From positions 253-18,310 of the forward strand of contig DIEQ01000109.1 of NCBI GenBank assembly GCA_002418705.1: a DNA stretch of 18,058 bases, read 5' to 3'. The stretch comes from Mageeibacillus sp. UBA5770 (GTDB taxonomy: Bacteria > Bacillota_A > Clostridia > Saccharofermentanales > Saccharofermentanaceae). The notes beneath the pieces are model-generated. The model saw only the letters and a list, made by a program, of their open reading frames with translations. It was not told the origin of the DNA and ran no database searches. Shown here piece by piece: positions 14,702 through 18,058 of the stretch (positions are counted from its first letter, which is position 1; the number at the start of each line of letters is the position of its first letter). Position numbers and translations under genes: made by a program.

Positions 14702-15769
14702 CTATTCAGCAAATTTTCCTTTAAACTCGATATAAATTGCATCAATGTATGGGTCTGGCCAGTTCTGATTCCAATCCATAACATGCCGTAATTCTTTCAC
14801 TTGGCCATAAATATATATCTTGTCATACAATTCGATAGGTTGCGTTTTATCGCTTCTTCTATCAAAAATGTAAAAAGATCCACTAACATAACCATATTCA
14901 CTTGATTTTTGGCCACAACGGTAAACTGTTTCATTAGTTGCCTCATCAATTAAAATGCTAGCAACCATAAAGTCCCCTTTAATATATGCATTAACATAAG
15001 TAGACTCATCTTTAGTTAATTCATAATAAGTATATTGAACACATAACGCTTTGTATTCTGCTTCAGATAGCGATGGTTCTGTCTCAGGTGTTGGTGCAGT
15101 TGGGCTAGTTGTAGGTTTAAAGGTTGGTATTGGCGTGGGCGTTGGTATTGGCGTTGGTTTTGGCGTTGGTGTGGGCATTGGTCTTGGCGTAGTCGTTGAG
15201 GTTGGCGTTGGTTTTGGAGTAGCGGTTGGTGCCGCAGTAGAAATTGGTTCAGTTATATTGATAGAAATAGTAGCATTGGCAGGGGTTGGCGCTGGTGTTG
15301 GTGTTGGTGCAATTATTTCTTTCTCACGCGTAGCTGCTGCAGACAATGAGGAATCAATTTCCTTTTGTTTAGCTAAAGATTCCTGTACTATTTTTTCCTG
15401 CTTAACATATGCTTTGTGACTGTCTGAAAATACAGGCTCAAAAACAGCTAAAGAAATTCCCCAAATAATAAAGGCACAAAAGGTTGTTACTAATACAAGT
15501 AATATACGCAGCCACAATTTCATTGATGATTTAAGTGATGAAAATAATGAAGTAAAAAATACAGGCCATAAAAGTACCAAAACAAGCAGCAAGTATTCAA
15601 TGAACTGTATAATTTTGTCGGTTGCGGTAAATAAACCTTTTTGAGTAAGTGCAAGAAGTATTGATATCAAAAAGAACAAACCAATAGCGACAAAGTACAA
15701 GATTGCTAAAATCATTTTCCATGTTGTATGTGTGCGGAATCCCAAGATTTTTATGTTCTTTACTTTCAT
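14702..15769 (-). CDS. Membrane protein with Pro/Thr-rich stalk and C-terminal OB-fold-like domain
   Basis: The ATG at 15769 is chosen because AAGGTGG lies 8 bases upstream; the longer frame to 15793 begins with TTG before the RBS. The 355-residue product has three membrane helices (about 17-41, 54-77, 85-110), a charged helical linker (115-145) and a low-complexity stalk of TPTP/KPTP/IPTP repeats (about 150-235). A folded C-terminal domain (236-355) follows. SEAEYKALCVQYTYYELTKD and later FYIFDRRSDKT and LYDKIYIYGQV resemble the small OB-fold (tRNA_anti-like) domains found at the end of many Firmicute secreted or anchored proteins. The stalk would place that domain away from the membrane, probably outside the cell. 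It follows the zinc-ribbon gene by 27 bases. Function is unknown; the OB assignment is by pattern memory. Confidence 0.8.
   Translation of the reverse strand: MKVKNIKILGFRTHTTWKMILAILYFVAIGLFFLISILLALTQKGLFTATDKIIQFIEYLLLVLVLLWPVFFTSLFSSLKSSMKLWLRILLVLVTTFCAFIIWGISLAVFEPVFSDSHKAYVKQEKIVQESLAKQKEIDSSLSAAATREKEIIAPTPTPAPTPANATISINITEPISTAAPTATPKPTPTSTTTPRPMPTPTPKPTPIPTPTPIPTFKPTTSPTAPTPETEPSLSEAEYKALCVQYTYYELTKDESTYVNAYIKGDFMVASILIDEATNETVYRCGQKSSEYGYVSGSFYIFDRRSDKTQPIELYDKIYIYGQVKELRHVMDWNQNWPDPYIDAIYIEFKGKFAE
15051..15330 (-). repeat. Pro/Thr-coding degenerate microsatellite within the membrane protein gene
   Basis: The plus strand shows recurring GGCGTTGG/GGTGTTGG/GGCATTGG units that encode Thr-Pro and Pro-Thr dipeptides on the minus strand. 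The units vary at third positions, so the tract is old or selected at protein level, but it remains a candidate for length variation between strains. Confidence 0.7.
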
Positions 15770-15796
15770 GTATTTCACCACCTTGGTTAGCAATTA

Positions 15797-16006
15797 TTAT
15801 CCTTTGTATTCGTGTAAAAAGCCACACTTCCCGCAACAATATGAACTTTTTTTCTTTCCGAGTCCTCCACCAATTAAACCAATTGGCCCGAGCAATAATC
15901 CACCTACGGCTGCTTTACCAACACTGAATCCTTTATTTTGTGTGTCTATTTTTCTCCAATTAGCTACTTCTCCGCACATAGGACATTTGCGTGGTGCACT
16001 TCCCAT
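15797..16006 (-). CDS. Small zinc-ribbon protein with Gly-rich hydrophobic segment
   Basis: A 69-residue protein with a textbook GGAGG 8 bases before its ATG. CPMCG (Cys8, Cys11) and YCCGKCG (Cys57/58, Cys61) form a four-cysteine zinc ribbon. Between them, residues 26-50 (KGFSVGKAAVGGLLLGPIGLIGGG) are glycine-rich and hydrophobic, as if a short membrane-inserting or glycine-zipper hairpin interrupted the ribbon. Similar small proteins are common in Firmicute mobile elements, in my recollection, but their function is not known. It is 27 bases upstream of the Pro/Thr-stalk membrane protein gene, with which it is probably co-transcribed. The two may interact at the membrane (inference). Confidence 0.82.
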   Translation of the reverse strand: MGSAPRKCPMCGEVANWRKIDTQNKGFSVGKAAVGGLLLGPIGLIGGGLGKKKSSYCCGKCGFLHEYKG

Positions 16007-16086
16007 ATATTTTTCCTCCTGTATGAATTTATTAATTTGATGAAAAACACAATTTGGACTTACCCGTTTCCATGAGTAGTATGAGA

Positions 16087-16114
16087 CTAATACAAATCAG
16101 CATTTCCCTGTAAA
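16087..16114 (-). promoter_or_regulatory. Possible promoter of the zinc-ribbon/membrane-protein pair
   Basis: On the minus strand TTTACA (16109-16114, 5/6 match) and TATTAG (16087-16092, 4/6) are 16 bases apart. The -35 lies inside an interrupted palindrome AAAGTG-T-CACTTT (16112-16124) that could be an operator; that palindrome abuts the stop codon of the upstream gene. Confidence 0.35.
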
Positions 16115-16124
16115 GTGTCACTTT

Positions 16125-17003
16125 TTATTTTCTGGTTATAGTCATTGTGTAAATTTTAGCATAAATCCCGTCTACAGATATTACTCTGATATAGACAGTA
16201 ACAGGCTCATTTCTAGTGAGATCAATGGTTGTAATTGGATTTTTAAATTTGGTATTAGCATACACTTTCCAAGTTGTACCAGGTGAATCACCTATAGTTG
16301 ATGGATCAGATAAATTAATTAAATATCTTGAAACTTCAAAATCGAACGTAACATATTTTTGTTTGATAGGAATTGTTGCATTTATTGTTGTATCAAATGG
16401 GTCATAAACATAATCATTATCCGATGGGGAAATGACCTTAATGATATCGCAAGGTCCCTTGGAATATATTGTAATTTTGACTACTGCTTTTAATGTTATC
16501 AGGGCGTTGGATCCCAAATCTAGATAGTGTTCTCCTCGCTGATCAAAAGCTGTATCGCGGTAGTGTGTTCCGCTCTCACTAAAAGATAACCAATTATCTG
16601 GTACCGCGCCATCATGTCTTTCGATAAAATAATACTCATCACCCGCCCCGAAGTCTTGACTCGATGATACAAAAGCTCCGTTGGTATCCTCCCCATATCC
16701 AATAGGTAGACCAATATCATCACAAAAATCCTGAATGTCATTAATATGATCTTTGATTTCAATCCAGTCGGCAAGTTGCGCGTATTTACCATACCTACTT
16801 TGAATTATTGCATTCAAGTCAGGCCTATTACTTGGGCTAACACTGTAACTTTCACTTGACAGTATGTAATGAAAGGTGCTCATTACTGGTCCAGGAGGGA
16901 GGTATTCTTCAGCATAGACATTACCAGGTATAAGAACAGTTGTCGTCAGTAGAACTGACAGTAATAAAATAATTGATATAAATTTATGAAATTTCTTACT
17001 CAT
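16125..17003 (-). CDS. Secreted protein with C-terminal cadherin-like beta-sandwich domain
   Basis: The ATG at 17003 is chosen because AGGAGG (17011-17016) lies 7 bases upstream; the longer frame to 17033 begins before it. The 292-residue product opens with a Sec signal peptide: MSKKFHKF, a hydrophobic core about 9-25, and a likely cleavage after VYA (residue 31). It has no Cys near the cleavage site, so it is not a lipoprotein, and no LPxTG or C-terminal anchor is visible. The middle (about 35-190) is unrecognised and rich in Asp/Tyr/Ser. From about 205 (ISPSDNDYVYDPF onward, ending VYIRVISVDGIYAKIYTMTITRK) it matches the repeat pattern of cadherin-like/Ig-like domains of Firmicute surface proteins. 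A role in adhesion or binding at the cell envelope is inferred. Confidence 0.8.
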   Translation of the reverse strand: MSKKFHKFISIILLLSVLLTTTVLIPGNVYAEEYLPPGPVMSTFHYILSSESYSVSPSNRPDLNAIIQSRYGKYAQLADWIEIKDHINDIQDFCDDIGLPIGYGEDTNGAFVSSSQDFGAGDEYYFIERHDGAVPDNWLSFSESGTHYRDTAFDQRGEHYLDLGSNALITLKAVVKITIYSKGPCDIIKVISPSDNDYVYDPFDTTINATIPIKQKYVTFDFEVSRYLINLSDPSTIGDSPGTTWKVYANTKFKNPITTIDLTRNEPVTVYIRVISVDGIYAKIYTMTITRK

Positions 17004-17098
17004 GTGATTACCTCCTAGAAACAGCACTTTCATTTACTTTACTACTTGACGCGTGCAAAAAATATATAACATCATACTTGAATGTAATTGAAATAATA

Positions 17099-18058
17099 TT
17101 ATTGAAGAGCATCCTCAATCCTCTTTTCTAGTTTGCGTAATTCAGCAAATAGTAATACCTTGTTATTGATTAGTGGCTTTAATGTCTTTTCAGAGATATC
17201 TGTATCTCCTGACAAGTCAATTGAATTATTCAAAAATTTCATATATTCTTCTGTTATCATTTTTGCAGGTTCCAAATTAATCCCATTGTTTATTAGGCCT
17301 CTATAAAACCTACCGCTTTCAAATCTCACACCAATGCATTCTTGTTTTGTTTCTGCATAACAAACTTCGATTGTAAGTGGTTTCATAGGTTGCTTCATCT
17401 TTGGAGTCTGCAGAAAAATTCCAAATGACGACGGAGCCCTCTGAATGTAATAACCAGTAATTTGATTGTTTCGGATGTCATCAATTATTTCCATAACAGT
17501 ATCTTTAATATCAGTTGATGAATTCCTCTCAATTGCATTGAAAAGGACTTCGTCACTCAACATAAGTTTCTTTTTTGTTAATGTTCTGATTTTCTTACTG
17601 GATGCCTCTTCAAACATTACTTTCGCAGTAGCCTGTGGTTCGATTGCAATAGGTTCACCTTTTTGATTCAGAACACAAATGTACGTTTTCTCAATAATCT
17701 TCGTCTTAGCCGTAATGTAAGGTACAACGAACCAATCCCCCTCTTCCGTTTTATAGACTTCAATTTCAATCAAACCAATTTGAAAGTTCATCGTTGTATA
17801 TTGATTCAAAAATTTTGCCATTAGCTCAATGTCATGAACAATGTGATCGCTGATAATTAAAATTAAAAAATTTGCTGTTTCAAGATTCTTTTTGACGGAT
17901 TCTTCAAATTTAAATTTATCTATTCTTCCGTAATAACGTTCGTTTACATATTCAATGAGGTTCTTGTCCTTATGCTTCTTTCTGAAAGCAGAATCAAGAT
18001 AATCAAATGACCAGGTTGTCATATCTTGTGCATAATCAATGACCTGAGCAATTACTTT
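17099..18058 (-). CDS. PD-(D/E)XK nuclease-related protein, 5' truncated by window edge
   Basis: The frame is open to the right edge: 12 codons precede the ATG at 18022 (KVIAQVIDYAQD), so that ATG is internal and the gene begins outside the window. At least 319 residues are visible. QVIDYAQDMTTWSFDYL, followed by a helix and FEESVKKNLETANFLILIISDHIVHDIELMAKFLN and FQIGLIEIEVYK, fits a family I recall next to PD-(D/E)XK endonuclease-like folds. The Q-x3-DYA helix lies just after the catalytic core and the 'LIIS-D-I' strand further on. The catalytic D...ExK residues themselves would lie off-window. The C-terminal part (about 150-319) is unrecognised and ends in a Leu/Lys/Glu helix. It could be a nuclease of a defence system or a related regulatory protein. 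Stop is TAA-type at 17099 with no clear terminator after it. Confidence 0.72.
   Translation of the reverse strand, partial: KVIAQVIDYAQDMTTWSFDYLDSAFRKKHKDKNLIEYVNERYYGRIDKFKFEESVKKNLETANFLILIISDHIVHDIELMAKFLNQYTTMNFQIGLIEIEVYKTEEGDWFVVPYITAKTKIIEKTYICVLNQKGEPIAIEPQATAKVMFEEASSKKIRTLTKKKLMLSDEVLFNAIERNSSTDIKDTVMEIIDDIRNNQITGYYIQRAPSSFGIFLQTPKMKQPMKPLTIEVCYAETKQECIGVRFESGRFYRGLINNGINLEPAKMITEEYMKFLNNSIDLSGDTDISEKTLKPLINNKVLLFAELRKLEKRIEDALQ

Larger units (their letters stand above)
14535..18058. mobile_element. Left-visible part of a putative tRNA-Lys-integrated element (continues past window)
   Basis: The region starts at the end of tRNA identity, has tandem repeats next to the att-like fragment, and is visibly AT-richer than the preceding chromosome. 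Its genes are hypothetical and of accessory type: nuclease-like, secreted adhesion-like, zinc-ribbon, and Pro/Thr-repeat membrane proteins. No integrase, relaxase, capsid or conjugation gene is inside the window, so whether it is a prophage, ICE, mobilisable island or decayed remnant cannot be decided. The right boundary, where a whole tRNA-Lys(CTT) is predicted, is not visible. Confidence 0.68.

Noticed and set aside
15051..15419. Val/Gly-rich repetitive 122-residue plus-strand frame
   Set aside because: It is the complement of the Pro/Thr stalk repeat of the membrane protein and has no RBS or domain.
15732..16040. 102-residue plus-strand frame
   Set aside because: Antisense to the zinc-ribbon gene, which has a perfect RBS and four paired cysteines.

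Overview
The window looks like chromosome from a moderate-GC Firmicute, most likely a Clostridia/Lachnospiraceae-type anaerobe. The basis is strong GGAGG-type ribosome binding sites, the gene families (O-acetylhomoserine sulfhydrylase, CoA-disulfide reductase fused to rhodanese, a cyclic 2,3-diphosphoglycerate synthetase homologue, ABC-F, DUF6157-like) and intrinsic terminators with long U tracts. The taxon is an inference; no rRNA or other marker is present.

Region 1 (1-3083, plus strand) is a thiol/sulfur redox operon: the 3' end of a TlpA/ResA-like thioredoxin-fold gene, CcdA, an FAD-dependent CoA-disulfide reductase with a C-terminal rhodanese domain, and a thioredoxin with a WCMPC active site. 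A symmetric terminator at 3043-3083 separates it from genes converging on the minus strand.

Region 2 (3131-14326, minus strand) is ordinary chromosomal housekeeping read right to left. A five-gene run (UvrD/PcrA-type helicase, HAD phosphatase, DUF6157-like protein, cyclic-2,3-DPG synthetase-like GTPase/ATPase, YbgC-like thioesterase) is followed by an orphan gene with a possible PH-like fold. Next comes a run of a 47-residue Lys-rich protein missed by length cut-offs, a MYG1-family hydrolase, an ABC-F ATPase and an aldo/keto reductase, closed by a terminator. Last is metY with its own sigma-A-like promoter.

Region 3 (about 14441-18058) is the most interesting. A 49-base 3' fragment of a tRNA-Lys(CTT) gene, complete with CCA and its own downstream terminator, lies on the minus strand. 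It lacks the acceptor 5' strand and the D arm. Beyond it are two perfect tandem direct repeats (10 bp x2 and 11 bp x2) and then visibly AT-richer DNA. This is the expected look of the distal attachment site of an element integrated in a tRNA gene. The element runs off the right edge, so its integrase and the reconstituted tRNA are not seen. The visible cargo, all on the minus strand, is an edge-truncated nuclease-like protein, a secreted protein with a cadherin-like C-terminal domain, a small zinc-ribbon protein, and a three-helix membrane protein with a Pro/Thr-repeat stalk and a probable OB-fold-like C-terminal domain. The last three look like a cell-envelope module carried by the element; their function is unknown.
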